A stretch of 64,000 bases of DNA, from the NCBI GenBank assembly GCA_033675545.1, contig JAWDGP010005015.1:27042-91041 (forward strand), given 5' to 3'. The DNA is from Elysia crispata (lineage: Eukaryota; Mollusca; Gastropoda; Plakobranchidae). The position numbers and the translations under genes are program-made. The notes beneath the pieces were generated by a model. It searched no databases and was not told the DNA's origin. It was given only the letters and a program-made list of their open reading frames with translations. How positions within the stretch are numbered: the first letter of the stretch is position 1; the number at the start of each line of letters is the position of its first letter. This document shows, in pieces, positions 14,391 through 30,000 of the stretch.

Positions 14391-17300
14391 CAACTAGTAC
14401 AATTACAACTACAACAAGTACAAGTACAACAACTACAACAAGTACAAGTACAACTACAACTACAACAAGTACAATTGCAACTTCATCAAATACAACTACA
14501 ACTAAATTGGAAACAAGTACAAGTACAAGTACAACTACAACAAGTACAAGTACAAATACAACGAGAACAAGTAAAACTACAACTAGAACAATTGCAACTA
14601 CAACTACGACATGTATAATTATAACTACAAGAAGAACAAGTACAACTACAACTACAAAAAGTAGAAGTACAAGTACCACTACAACTACAATAAGTACAAC
14701 TACAACTACAAAAAGTAGAATTGTAACTACAACTACAACAAGTACAAGTACAACTATAACTACAAAAAGTACAACTACAAAAAAGATAAGTATAACTACA
14801 ACTACAACAAATACAAGTAAAACTACAACTACAACAAGTACAAGTAAAAGTACAACTACAACAGTACAACTACAACAACATTAAGTACAACTACAACTAC
14901 AACAAGTACAAGTACAACTACAACTACAACAAGTACAACTACAACTAAAAGAAGAACAACTACAACTACAACTAAAACAAGTACAAGTACAAACAAGTAC
15001 AACTCCAATTACAACAAGTAAAAGTACAAGCAAAACTACAACAAATACAAGTACAACTACAACTAGAACAAGTACAACTAAAACTAGAACAAGTACAACT
15101 GCAACAAGTACAAATACAATTACAACTTCAACTACAACAAGTACAACTAAAACTAAAACAAGTACAAGTGCAAGTACAACTACAACTACAACAAGTACAA
15201 CTACAACTACAACAAGTACAACTACAACAAGTACAAGTGCAAGTCCAACTAAAACTACAACAAGTACAACTACAACTACAACAAGTAGAACTACAACAAG
15301 TACAAGTGCAAGTATAACTACAACTAAAACAAGTAAAACTACAACTACAACAAGTACAAGTACATTTACAACTACAAGAAGTACAACAACAACTACAACA
15401 AATACAAGTACAATTTGAACTACACCATTTTTTAATTACAACAACAAGAAATACAACTACAACTACAACAAGTACAAATACAGTAAGTACAAGTGCAAGT
15501 AAAACTACAACTAAAACTAGTACAACTACAACTACAAAAAGTACAACTACAACTACAACAAAAACAAAAACACCTAGAACTACACCAAGAACAACTAAGA
15601 CTACAACAAGTACAAATACAACTAGAACTACAACAAGTACAACTACAACTACAACTACAACAAGTACGATTAAAACTACAACAAGTACAAGTTCAAGTAC
15701 AACTAAAACTAAAATAAGTACAAGTACATTTACAACTACAACAAATACAACTACAACTACAACAAGTAGAACTACAACTACAACTGCAACAAGTACAAGT
15801 ACAACTACAACTACAAGAAATACAACTACAACTTCAACAAGTACAGCTACAAAAACAACAAGTACAACTACAACTACAAATTCTACAAGTACATATAAAT
15901 TACAACAACAACAATTTCAAGTATAACTACAACTAAAACAAGTACAACTACAACTACAACAAGTACAACTACAACTACAACAAGTACAAGTACAACTAAA
16001 AGTACAACAAGTACAACTCCAAATACAACAAGTAAAAGTCCAGTCCCAACAAGTACAAGTACAAATATAACTACAACTAGAAGAAGTACAAGTACAAATA
16101 CAAGAAGTACAAGTACAAGTACAATTACAACTACAACATGTACAACTAGAAATACAACAAGTATAAGTACAATAAAACAACTACAAAAAGTACAACTACA
16201 ACTACAGCAAGTACAATTAAACTACAACAAGTACAACTATAACTAAAACAACAACTACAACAAGTACAACTACATTTACAACAACAACTACAAGAAGTAC
16301 AACTACAACTACATTAAGTACAACGACAACTACAAGAAGTACAACTACAACTACATTAAGTACAACTACAAATACAACAAGTACAACTAGAACTACATTA
16401 AGTTCAACTAAACTACAACAAGTACAAGTACAACTACAACAAGTACAACTACAACTACAACAATTACAATTACATTTACAACAAGTACAACTACAACTAC
16501 AGCAAGTACAAGTACAACTAAAACTACAAAAATTACAACTAGAACTACAACTACAAGAAGTACAAATGGAACTTCAACTACAACAAGTACAGGTAGAAAA
16601 ACAACTACAACAACTACAACTACAACTTAAACTACCACAAGTACAACTACAACCATATTAAGTACAACTACAACTACAAAAATTACAAATACAACTACAA
16701 CTACAACAAGTACAACTACAACTATAACAACTATAAGTAGGACTACAATTAAAAGAAGTACAACTACAACTTGAACAAGTACAACTACAACAAAAACTAC
16801 AACAAGTACAATTACAACTACAACTACAACAAGTCAAACTCCAACTACAACAAGTACAAGTATTCCTACAACTACAACAAGTACAAGTACAAGTACAACT
16901 ACAACTACAACAAGTTCAACTACAACTACCAAAAATATGAGTACAACTACAACTACAACAAGTACAATTACAACTACAAAAAGTCATTTGCAACTATATC
17001 GAAAAAAAGGAGAAGTACAATACAACTACAACAAGTACAAGTACAACTACAACTAGAACAAGTAAAACTACATCTAGAAAACAAGCAACTACAACTACAA
17101 CAAAAACAACTACATTAACAACTACAACTACAACAAGTACAACTACAACTACATCAAGTACAATTAGAACTACAACTACAACAAGTACAAGTGAAACTAC
17201 AACTAAAACAAGTACAAGTAGAAGTACAACTACAACAAGTACAACTACAACTTAAACTCGAACAAGTACAACTACAACCATACAAAGTACAATTACAACT

Positions 17301-17723
17301 ACAACAAGTACAAATACAACTACAACTACAACAAGTACATTTACAACTACAACAAGTATAAGTAGAACTACAATTACAAGAAGTACAACTTTATCTTCAA
17401 CAAGTACAACTAAGACTACAACAAGTACAACTACAACAAGAACAAGTAAAACTACAAGTACAACTACAACTACAACAAGAAGAACTACACTATAACAAGT
17501 ATAACTACAACTACAACTACAACTAAAGCTACTATAATTAATTCTACAACTACAACTACAACAAGTACAAGTACATCTACAACTACAACAAGTACAACTA
17601 CAACTACAACTACAATAAGTACAATTACAATTACAACTAAAACAAGTAATACTACAACTTGAACAAGTACAACTAAAACTACAACAAGTACAATTGCCAG
17701 TATAAATAAAACTACAACAAGTT

Positions 17724-17815
17724 AAACTATAACTACAACAAGTACAAGTACAAGTAAAACTAAATCTACAACAAGTACAAGTACATTTACAACTACAATA
17801 ACTACAACTACAACG
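17724..17815 (+). repeat. Higher-order duplicate, copy E1
   Basis: The markers AACTATAACTAC, ACTAAATCTACAAC and CATTTACAACTACAATAAC recur in the same order at 17,955-18,045 with a constant offset of 231, which equals eleven 21-base units. Confidence 0.82.
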
Positions 17816-17954
17816 ATAACAAAAACAAATACAACTACACCAAGTACAACTAAAACTATAACAAATACAAGTACAACTAGAAATACAACAAGTTCAAGTA
17901 CAACTACAACTACAACAAGTACAACTACAACTACAACTACAACTACAACAAGTA

Positions 17955-18046
17955 AAACTATAACTACAACAAGTACAAGTACAAGTACAACTAAATCTAC
18001 AACAAGTACAAGTACATTTACAACTACAATAACTACAACTACAACT
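17955..18046 (+). repeat. Higher-order duplicate, copy E2
   Basis: This is the direct partner of 17,724-17,815. Near identity over about 90 bases, including several non-consensus words, implies a more recent event than the other pairs in the left arm. Confidence 0.82.
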
Positions 18047-21000
18047 ACAGCTACAACAAGTACAACTATAACTACAACAAATACAACTACAACTACAACT
18101 ACAACAAATACAAGTACAACTACAACTACAACAATCATAACTACAACTGCAACAACTACAAATACAACTACAACAAGTACAAATACAACTACAACAAGTA
18201 CAAGTACAACCTCAAAAAGAAGAAGTACAAATACAACTAAAACAAGTGCAACTACAACTACAAAAAGTACAAGTGCAAGTACAAGTAAAACAAGTACAAG
18301 TACAACTACAACTACAATAAGTACAAGTATAACTACAACAAGTAAAATTGCAACTACAACAAATACAACTAAAAAACAACAATAACTACAACAACCACAA
18401 CTACAACTGCAACAAGTACAACTACATCTACAACAAGTAGAAGTACGACTACAACTACAAGAATTACAACTACAACTTAAACAAGTACAACTACAAGTAC
18501 AACAAGTACAACTACAACTACAACTACTACAAGTACAACTACAAATACAACAAGTACAAGTGCAAGTGTAACTACAAAATAAAGAAGTACAACTACAACT
18601 ACAACAAGTACAAGTACAACCAGAACTACAACAAGCACAAGTACAAGTACAAATACAACTACAACAAGTACAAGTACAACTACAACTACAACAAGTACAA
18701 TTCCAACTACAAGTATAAGTACTACTACAAGCACAACAAGTCTAACTGCAACTACAACAAGTACAAGTACAAGTACATCTAAAACTACGAGAAGTACAAC
18801 TACAACTACATCGACAACAAGTACAAGTACAAGTACAACTACAACAAGTACAGGTACAACTACAATAAGAAAAAGTAAAACTACAACTAGAACAAGTAAA
18901 ACTAAAACTACAACAAGTACAGGTACAATTACAACTACAACTATAACTACCACTACAACTACAACAAATAGAAGAATAACTACAACTACAACTACAACAA
19001 GTACAACTACAACTACAACAAATACAAGTGCAACTACAACTACAACAAGTAAAAGTACAAGTACAAGTACAACTACAACAAGTAGAACAAGTTCACCTAC
19101 TACAACTACAACAAGTACAATTACAAGTACAACTACAACCATTACAACTACAACAAGTACAAGTACAACTACAACTACACGTACAAGAAGTACAACTACA
19201 ACTAAAACTACAACTAAAACAAGTAGAAGTACAACTTCAACTACAAGAAGTACAAGTACAACTACAACTACAGCAAGTACAACTACAACTAAAAACAGTA
19301 AAACTACAACAAGTACAAGTACAAGTACAACTACAACAAGTACAAGTACAACTAATACTACAACAAATACAAGTACAACTACAACAAGTAGAAATACAAT
19401 TACAAGTACAACAAGTACAAGTACAACTACAACAAGTACAACTACAACTACAACAAGTACAACTACAACTACAACAATTACAAGTACAAGTACAACTACA
19501 ACTACAACAAGTACAAGTACAACTACAACTACAACAAGTACAAATACAACTACAACTACAACAAGTAAAACTAAAACTACAACAAGTACAACTACAACTA
19601 CAACAAGTACAACTAAAACTACAACAAGTACAAGTACAACTACAACTACAACAAGTACAAGTAAAAGTACAACTACAAGAAATACAAGTACAACTACAAC
19701 TAGAACAAGTACAACTACAACAAGTACCAGTACAAGTACAACTACAACTACAATAAGTACAAGTGGAAGTACAACTACAGCTACAACAAGTACAACTACA
19801 ACTACAACAAGTACAGTACAACTACAAGTAAAACTAAAACTATAACAAGAACAACTAAAATTACAAGTTTAACTACAACTACAACTACAACAAGTACAGG
19901 TAAAACTACAACTACAGCTAGTACGACTACAACTACAATTATAACAAGTACAAGTAAACCTGCAACAAAAACAAGTACAAGTACAAGTACAACTACAACA
20001 AGTACAAGTACAATTACAACAAATACAACGACAACTACAAAAAGTATAGGTACAAGTACGACTACAACTACAACAAGTACATGTAAAACTATAACTACAA
20101 TAAGTACAAGTACAACTACAACAAGTACAACGACAACTACAACAAGTAAAATATTATAACTGCAACAACAAATACAACTACATCTACAACAAGTACAACT
20201 ACAACAAGGACAAGTACATTGACAAAAAGTACAAGTACATGTACAACTACAACTACAGCAAGTACAAGTTCAACTACAACTACAACTATACCTATAACAA
20301 GTAAAACTACAACTACATTTACAACTACATTTACAACAAGTACAAGTACAACTACAACTAAAACAAGTACAACTACAACTAAAACAACAAAAAGTACAAG
20401 TACAACTACAACTAAAACAACTACAACTACAACTACAATTAGAACTCCATTAAGTACAACTACAATTATTAAAACTACAACTACAACTACAACAAGTACA
20501 AATACAACTACAACTACAAAAAGTCAAAATACAACTACAAAAAGTACAAATTCCAACTACAACAAAATACAACTACAACTTACAAATACAACAAGTATAA
20601 GTACATGTACAACTACAACTACAACATACAAATACAACTACAACAAGTACAAGGACAACTACAACAAGTACAAGTACAACTAAAACTACATCAGTACAAC
20701 TACAACTACAACAAGTACATTTACAACTACAAGTACAAAAAAAACTGCAAAAAGTACAAGTACAACTACAACTACAACAATACAACTACAACTACAAATA
20801 CAACTACAAGAAGTACAAGTACAACTACAACTAGAACAAGTACAAGTACAACTACAACTACAACAAGTACAACTACAACTACAACAAGTACAACTACAAC
20901 TACAACAAGTACAACTACAACTACAACTACAACAAGTACAAATACAACTACAACTACAACAAGTACAAGTACAACTACAACTACAACAAGTACAACTACA

Positions 21001-24000
21001 ACTACAACAAGTACAACTACAACAAGTACAACTACAACTACAACAAGTACAACTACAACTACAACTACATCAGTACAAGTACAATTACGACTAAAACGAG
21101 TACAACTACAACTACAACAAGTACAACTACAACTACAACTACAACAAGTACAAGTACAACTACAACTACAACAAGTACAAATACAACTGCAACTACAACA
21201 AGTACAAGTACAACTACAACTACAACAAGTACAACTACAACTACAACTACAACAAGTACAACTACAACTACAACAAGTACAAGTACAACTACAACTACAA
21301 CTACAACATAAACAACTACAACTACAACTACAACAAGTACAACTACAACTACAACAAGTACAAGTACAACTACAACTACAACAAGTACAACTACAACTAC
21401 AACAAGTACAACTACAACAAGTACAACTACAACTACAACAAGTACAAGTACAACTACAACTACAACAAGTACAAGTAAAACTACAACTACAACAAGTACA
21501 ACTACAACTACAACAAGTACAAGTACAACTACAACTACAACAAGTACAACTACAACTACAACAATACAACTACAACTACAACAGATCAACTACAACTAAA
21601 ACAATTATAACTACAACTACAACAAGTACAAGCACAAATACAACTACAATTACAACAAGTACAACTACAACTACAACAAGTACAACTACAACTACAACAA
21701 GTACAAGTACAACTACAACAAGTACAACTACAACTACAACTTCAAAAGGTACAACTACAACTACAGAAGTACAAGTACAAGTACAAGTAAAACTACATCT
21801 ACAACAAGTACAACTACAACTACAACTACAACAAGTAAAAGTACAACTACAACTATAACATCTAAAACTACAACTACAAGAAGTACAAGTACAAGTAACA
21901 AGTCCAAGTACAACTACAACTACAACAAGTACAACTACAACTACAAACAAGTACAACTACAACTACAACAAGTGCAACTACAATTACAACAAGTAAAAGT
22001 ACAATTACAACTACAACAACAATAAGTACAAAAACAACTACAACTAAAACTCCACCTACAACAAGTACAACTACAACTACAACAAGTACAAGTACAACTA
22101 CAACTGCAACAAGTACAAGTACAACTACAACAAATACAAGTACAACTACAACAGCAACAAGTACAAGTACAACTACAACTACAACTACAACAAGTACATT
22201 AAAAACTACAACAAGTTGAACTACAACTATAACAAGTGGAATTAGAACTACAACAAGTACAAGTAAAACTACAACTACAAAAGTATAAGTACAACTACAA
22301 CTACAACTACAACAAGTACAACTACAACTAAAGCTACAACAAGTACAACTACAACTACAACAAGTACAACTACAACTACAACAAGTACAACTACAACTAC
22401 AACAAGTACAAGTACAACTACAACTACAACAAGTATAACTACAACTACAACTACAACAAGTACAAGTACAACTACAACTACAACAATGACAAGTACAACT
22501 ACAACTACAACAAGTAGAACTACAACTACAACTACAACAATTACAACTACAACTACAACAAGTACAACTACAACTACAACTACAACAAGTACAACTACAA
22601 CTACAACAAGTACAACTACAACTACAACTAGTACAAGTACAACTACAACTACAAATACAACTAAAACTACAACAAGTACAAGTACAACTAGAATTACAAC
22701 AAGTACAACCTCAACTACAACTACAACAAGCACACTTACAACTGCAACTACAATAAGTACAACTACAACTGCAACAAATACAATTACAACTACAACTACA
22801 ACAAGTACAAGTAGAACTACAACTACAACAAGTACAACTACAACTACAACAAGTACAACTACAACTACAACAAGTACAAGTACAACTACAACTACAACAA
22901 GTACAAGTACAACTAGAACTAGAAAAAGTACAAGTACAACTACAATTAGAACAAATACAAGTTCAACTAGAACTAGAACAAGTACAAGTACAACTACAAC
23001 TACAACAAGTACAAGTACAACTAAAGCTACAACAAGTACAACTACAACTACAACTACAACAAGTACAACTACAACAAGTACAACTACAAATACAACAAGT
23101 ACAACTACAACAAGTACAACTACAACTACAACTACAACACGTATAAGTACAACTACAACTACAACAAGTACAAGTACAACTACAACTACAACAAGTACAA
23201 CTTCAACTACAAAAAGTACAACTACAACCACAAATACAACATGTACAAGTACAACTACAACCAACACAAATATAACTACAACTGCAAGAAGTACAACTAC
23301 AACTACAACAAGTACAAGTATAAATACAACTACAATAAATACAACTACAACTACAACAAGTACAACTACAACTACAAGAAGTACAACTACAACTACAACT
23401 ACAACAAGTACAACTACAACTACAACAAGTACAACTACAACTACGAAAAGTCCAATACAACTACAACTACAACAAATACAACTACATTTACAACTAGAAC
23501 AAGTAAAAATACAACTACAACATGTTCAAATACAAATACAACTACAACAAGTAGAAGTAAAATTACAACTACAACCAGTAAAACTACAACTACAACAAGT
23601 CCAACTACAACTACAACTACAACAAGTACAACACAACAAGTACAACTACAACTACAACAAGCACAACTGCAACTACAACAAGTACAACTACAACTACAAC
23701 AAGTACAACTACAACAAGTACAACTACAACTACAACTACAACAAGTACAACTACAACTACAACTACAACAAGTACAACTACAACTACAACAAGTACAACT
23801 ACAACTACAACTACAACAAGTACAAGTACAACTACAACTACAACAAGTACAACTACAACTACAACAAGTACAACTACAACTACAACTACAACTACAACAA
23901 GTACAAGTACAACTACAACTTCAACAAGTACAACTACAACTACAACAAGTACAACTACAACTACAACTACAACAAGTACAACTACAACTACAACAAGTAC

Positions 24001-27000
24001 AAGTACAACTACATGAACAAAAAGTACAAATACAACTTCAACAAGTACAACTACAACTACAACAAGTACAACTACAACTACAACTACAACAAGTACAAGT
24101 ACAACTACAACTACAACAAGTACAAGTACAACTATAACTACAACAACAAAAATTACAACTACAACAAGTATAAGTATAACTACAACTACAACAAGTACAA
24201 CTACAACTACAACAAGTGCAACTACAACTACAACAAGTACAATTACAACTACAACTACAACAAGTACAACTACAACTACAACTACAACTAAAAAAAGTAC
24301 AAGTACAACTACAACAATTACAACTACAACTACAAAAAGTACATATACAACTATAACTACAACAAGTACAACTACAACTATAGTACATCAAGTAAAACTA
24401 CAACAAGTAGAAGTACACATACAACAACAACAAGTACAACTAGAACTACAACTACAACAAGTACAATTACAACTACAACAAGTACAACTACAACTACAAC
24501 TACAACAAGTACAAGTACAACTACAACTACAACAAGTACAACTACAACTACAACAAGTAGAACTATAACTACAACTACAACAAGTACAACTACAACTACA
24601 ACAAGTACAACTACAACTACAACAAGTACAAGTACAACTACAACTACAACAAGTACAACTACAACTACAACAAGTACAACTACAACTACAACAAGTACAA
24701 CTACAACTACAACTACAACAAGTACAACTACAACTATAACAAGTACAACTACAACTAAAACTACAACAAGTACAACTACAACTACAACTACAACAAGTAC
24801 AACTACAACTACAACAAGTACAACTACAACTACAACTACAAGTACAAGTACAACTACAACTACAACAAGTACAACTACAACTACAACAAGTACAAGTACA
24901 ACTACAACTACAACAAGTACAAGTACAACTACAACTACAACTTCAACAAGTACAACTACAACTACAACAAGAACAAGTACAACTACAAGAAGTACAACTA
25001 CAACTACAACAAGTAAAAGTACAAGTACAATTACAACAAGTACAAGTACAACTACAACTACAGCAAGTACAACGTAAACTACAACAAGTACAACTACAAC
25101 TATAACTAGTACAAGTAAAAGAAAATTACAACTACAACAAGTACAACTACAACTACAACAAGTACAAGTACAACTACAACTACAACAAGTACAACTACAA
25201 CTACAACAAGTACAACTACAACTACAACTGCAACAAGTACAACTACAATTACAACAACTAAAACTACAACTACAACAAGTATAAGTACAACTACAACTAC
25301 AACAAGTACAACTAAAACTACAAGTACAAATACAACTACAACAAGTACAAGTGCAACTACAACTACAACAAGTACAAGTACAACTACAACTACAACAACA
25401 GTAAGTACAACTACAACTTTAACTACAACTACAACAAGTGCAAGTACAAGTACAATTACAACAAGTACAAGTACAACTAAAACTACAACAGGTACAACTA
25501 CAACTACAACAAGTACAACTACAACTACAACAAGTACAACTAAAACTACAACAAGTACAAGTACAAGTACAATTACAACAGGTACAATTACAACTACAAC
25601 TACAAGTACAACTTAAACTACAACAAGTACAACTACGACTACAACAAGTACAAGTACAAAACAACTACAACTACAACAAGTACAACTACAACTACAACAA
25701 GTACAAGTACAACTACAACTACAACTACAATAAGTACAAGTACAACTACAACTACAACAAGTACAACTACAACTACAACTAGAACTACAACTATAGCTAG
25801 AATTACAACAAGTACAAATAAAACTTCTACTAAACAAGTACAACTACAACTACAACAACTACAACTACATTTACAACAAGTACATGTACAACTACAACAT
25901 GTACAACTACAACTACAACAAGTACAAGTACAACTACAACTACAACTACAACAAGTACAACTACAACTACAACTATAACAAGTACAATTACAACTAGAAC
26001 AAGTACAAGTAAAAGTACAATTACAACAAGTACAAGAAGTACAACCACAACTACAACAAGTACAACTACAACAAGTACAAGTACAACTACAACAAGTACA
26101 ACTACAACTACAACAAGTACAATTTAAATTACAACATGTACAACTACAACTACAACAAGTACAAGTACAAGACAACTACAACTACAATAAGTACAAGTAC
26201 AACTACAACTACAACAAGTACAACTAAAACTACAACAAGTATAAGTATAACTACAACTTCAACAAGATCAACTACAACTACAACAAATACAACTACATTT
26301 CAAACAAGTACAAGTACAACTACAACTACAACAAGTACAAGTACAACTACAACTACAACAAGTACACGTACAAGTGCTCCTACAACTACAACAAGTACAA
26401 TTACAACTACAACTACAACAAGTAAAACTACAACTACAACTACAACTAAAAGAAGTACAAGTACAAGTACAACTACAACTACAACAAGTACAACTACAAC
26501 TACAACTACAACTTCAACAAGTACAAGTACAACTACAACTACAACAAGTACAAGTACAAATATAACAACAACAATTACCACTACAACTACAACTACAACA
26601 AGTACAACTACAACTACAACAAGTACAAGTAAAAGTACAAGTACAACAAGTACAAGTACAACTAATATTACAAAAGTAAAAGTACAACTACAACTGCAAC
26701 AAGTACAACAACTACAACTACAACTACAACAAGTACAAGTACAACTACAACTACAACAAGTGCACCTACAACTACAACAAGTACAACTACAATAACAACT
26801 ACAACAAGTACAAGTACAACTAGAACTACAAGAAATACAACTACAACTACAAAAGGTACAACTACAACTACAACAAGAATAAGTATAACTTTAACTACAA
26901 CAGTACAACTACAACTACAACAAGTATAAGTATAACTACAACTACAACAAGTACAACTACAACTACAACAAATACAACTACAATTAAACAAGTACAAGTA

Positions 27001-30000
27001 CAACTACAACTACAACAAGTACAAGTACAACTACAAATACAACAAGTACAAGTACAACTACAACTACAACAACAACTACAACAAGTACAAGTACAACTAC
27101 AACTACAACAAGTACAAGTACAACTACAACTACAACTAGTATAACTACAACTACAACTACAACTACAACAAGTACAAGTACAACTACAACTACAACAAGT
27201 ACAACTATAACTACAACAATTACCACTACAACTACAACAAGTACAACTACAACTACAACAAGTACAAGTACAAGTACAAGTACAACTAATATTACAACAA
27301 GTACAAGTACAACTACAACTACAACAAGTACAACTACAACTACAACTACAAAAAGTACAACTACAACTACAACTACAAAAAGTACAACTACAACTACAAG
27401 AAGTGCACCTACAACTACAACAAGTACAACTACAACTACAACAAGTACAACTACAACTACAACAAGTACAAATACCACAACAACAAGTACAACTACAACT
27501 ACAACTACAACTACAACTAGAACAAGTACAAGTACAACTACAAGTACAACAAGTACAAGTACAACTACAACTACAACTACAACAAGTACAAGTACAACTA
27601 TAACTAGAATAAGTACAACTACAACAACAACTACAACAATTACAACTACAACTACAACAAGTAAAAGAACAAATACAACTACAACAATTACAACTACAAC
27701 TACAACTACAACAAGTACAAGTACAACTACAACTACAACAAGTACAACTACAAGTACAACAAGTACAAGTACAAGTAAAACTACAACTACAACAAGTCCA
27801 ACTAAAATTAATATAAGTACAACTACAACTACAACACGTAGAACTATAACTGCAAAAAGTACAAGTTCAAGTACATCTACAATACAACTACAACTACAAC
27901 AAGTACAACTACAACTACAAGTACAACTACAACTACAACAAGTACAAGTACAACTACAATTTGAACAAGTAGAACTACAACTACAAAAAATAGAATAACA
28001 ACTACAGTAAGTACAACTACAACAACTACAAGTACAAATACAACTACAACTACAACAAGTACAAGTACAATTACAACTACAACAAGTACAACTACAACTA
28101 CAACAAGTACAACTACAACTACAACAAGTACAAATACAACTACAACTACAACAAGTACAACTACAACTACAACAAGTACAACTACAACTACAACTACAAC
28201 AAGTACAACAACAAGGACAAAAACAAATACAACTACAACTACAACTACAACTACAAGTACAACTACAACTACAACAAGTACAACTACAACTACAACAAGT
28301 ACAAGTACAACTATAACTACAACAAGTACAACTACAACTACAACAAGTACAACTACAACTACAAAAAGTACAAGTACAACTACAACTACAACAAGTACAA
28401 GTACAACTACAACTACAACAAGTACAACTACAACTACAACTACAACTACAACAAGTACAAGTACAACTACAACTACAACTACAACAAGTACAACTACAAC
28501 TACAACTACAACAAGTACAACTACAACTACAACAAGTACAACTACAACTACAACAAGTACAACTATAACTACAACTACAACAAGTACAACTACAACTACA
28601 ACAAGTAAAAATACAACTACAACTACAACAAGTACAACTACAACTACAACTACAACAAGTACACCTACATCTACATCAAGTACAACTACAACTACAACAA
28701 GTACAAGTACAACTACAACTACAACAAGTACAACTACAACTACAACAAGTAACAGTACAACTACAACTACAACAAGTACAACTACAACTGAAACTACAAT
28801 AAATACAACTACAAGAACAAGAAGTACAAGTACACTAAAAGTACAAGTACAAGTACAACTACAACTACAACAAGTACAACTACAACTACAAGAAGTAAAA
28901 GTACAACTTTATCAAAAACAAAGAAAACTACAACTACAACAAGTATAATAACAACTAAAACAAGTAGAAGTGCAACTACAACTACAAGTACAAATACCAG
29001 TACAACAAGTACAACTACAACTAGAACAAGTACAACTAAAACTACAACAAGTACAACTACAACTACAACTACAACAAGTACAACTACAACTACAACTACA
29101 ACATGTACATTTACAACTACAACTACAACAATTACGACTACAGGTACAAGAACAACAAGTACTCTACTACTACAACAAGTATAAGTATAACTACAACTTC
29201 AACAAGTACAAGTCCACTAGAACTACAAGTAGTACAAGTACAACTACAACTACAATAAGTATAACTACAAGTGCAACAAGTACAATTACAACTACAAAAC
29301 AACAAGTACAAGTACAACTACAACTGCAACAAGTACAAGTACAAGTACAATTACAACTACAATAAATACAACTACAACAATAACAAGTATATGTATAAAT
29401 ACAACAACAACAAGTACAAGTAAAACTACAAATACAAGAAGTACAACTATAACTAAAACTACAACAAGTACAACTACAATTACAACAAGTAGAACTAAAA
29501 CTACAACAAGTACAATTAGACTACAACTACAACAAGTACAAGTGCAACTACAACTACAACAAATAGAAGAACAACCACAACAAGTGCAACTACAACTAGA
29601 ACAAGTACAAGTACAAGAACAACTACAACAAGTACAACTACAACTACAACTATAATAGGTAAAACTACAACTACAATTAGTACAAGTACAACTACAACTA
29701 CAACTACAGCCAGTACAACTACAACTACAACTAGAACAAATAAAACTACAATTACAAGAAGTACAACCACAACGACAACCAGTAAAAATACAACTAAAGC
29801 TATAACAATACAACTACAACTACAACACGTACAAGTACCACTACAACTACAACTACAACAAGTACAAGTACAACTACAACTACAACAGTATAACTACAGC
29901 TACAACAACTAAAACTAGAACTACAACAAGTAGAAGTACAACTTTAATTACATCAAGTACAACTACAACTACAACAATAAAACTACAATTACAACAAGTA

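Larger units (their letters stand above)
1..19000 (+). repeat. Diverged arm of a 21-base minisatellite array (left)
   Basis: The stretch is tandem copies of ACAAGT-(ACAACT)2-ACA and its 15-, 27- and 33-base relatives, always with the A/C-rich strand on top. Point variants are frequent. The common ones replace an ACA triplet by AGA, AAA, TCA, GCA or CCA, and AAGT by AAAT. Most length changes are multiples of three, so the triplet phase usually survives. Higher-order duplications are visible and listed separately. Stops and phase shifts break every reading frame, so I see no gene here. The right boundary is a gradual change to purer units, not a sharp edge. The array continues beyond base 1, so its true left end is unknown. 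Confidence 0.95.

Noticed and set aside
22486-24291. A 601-codon plus-strand open frame
   Set aside because: It passes through all three repeat registers (Thr/Ser, then Gln/Leu, then Asn/Tyr) after single-base shifts near 23,455 and 23,630, so it cannot be one conserved protein.
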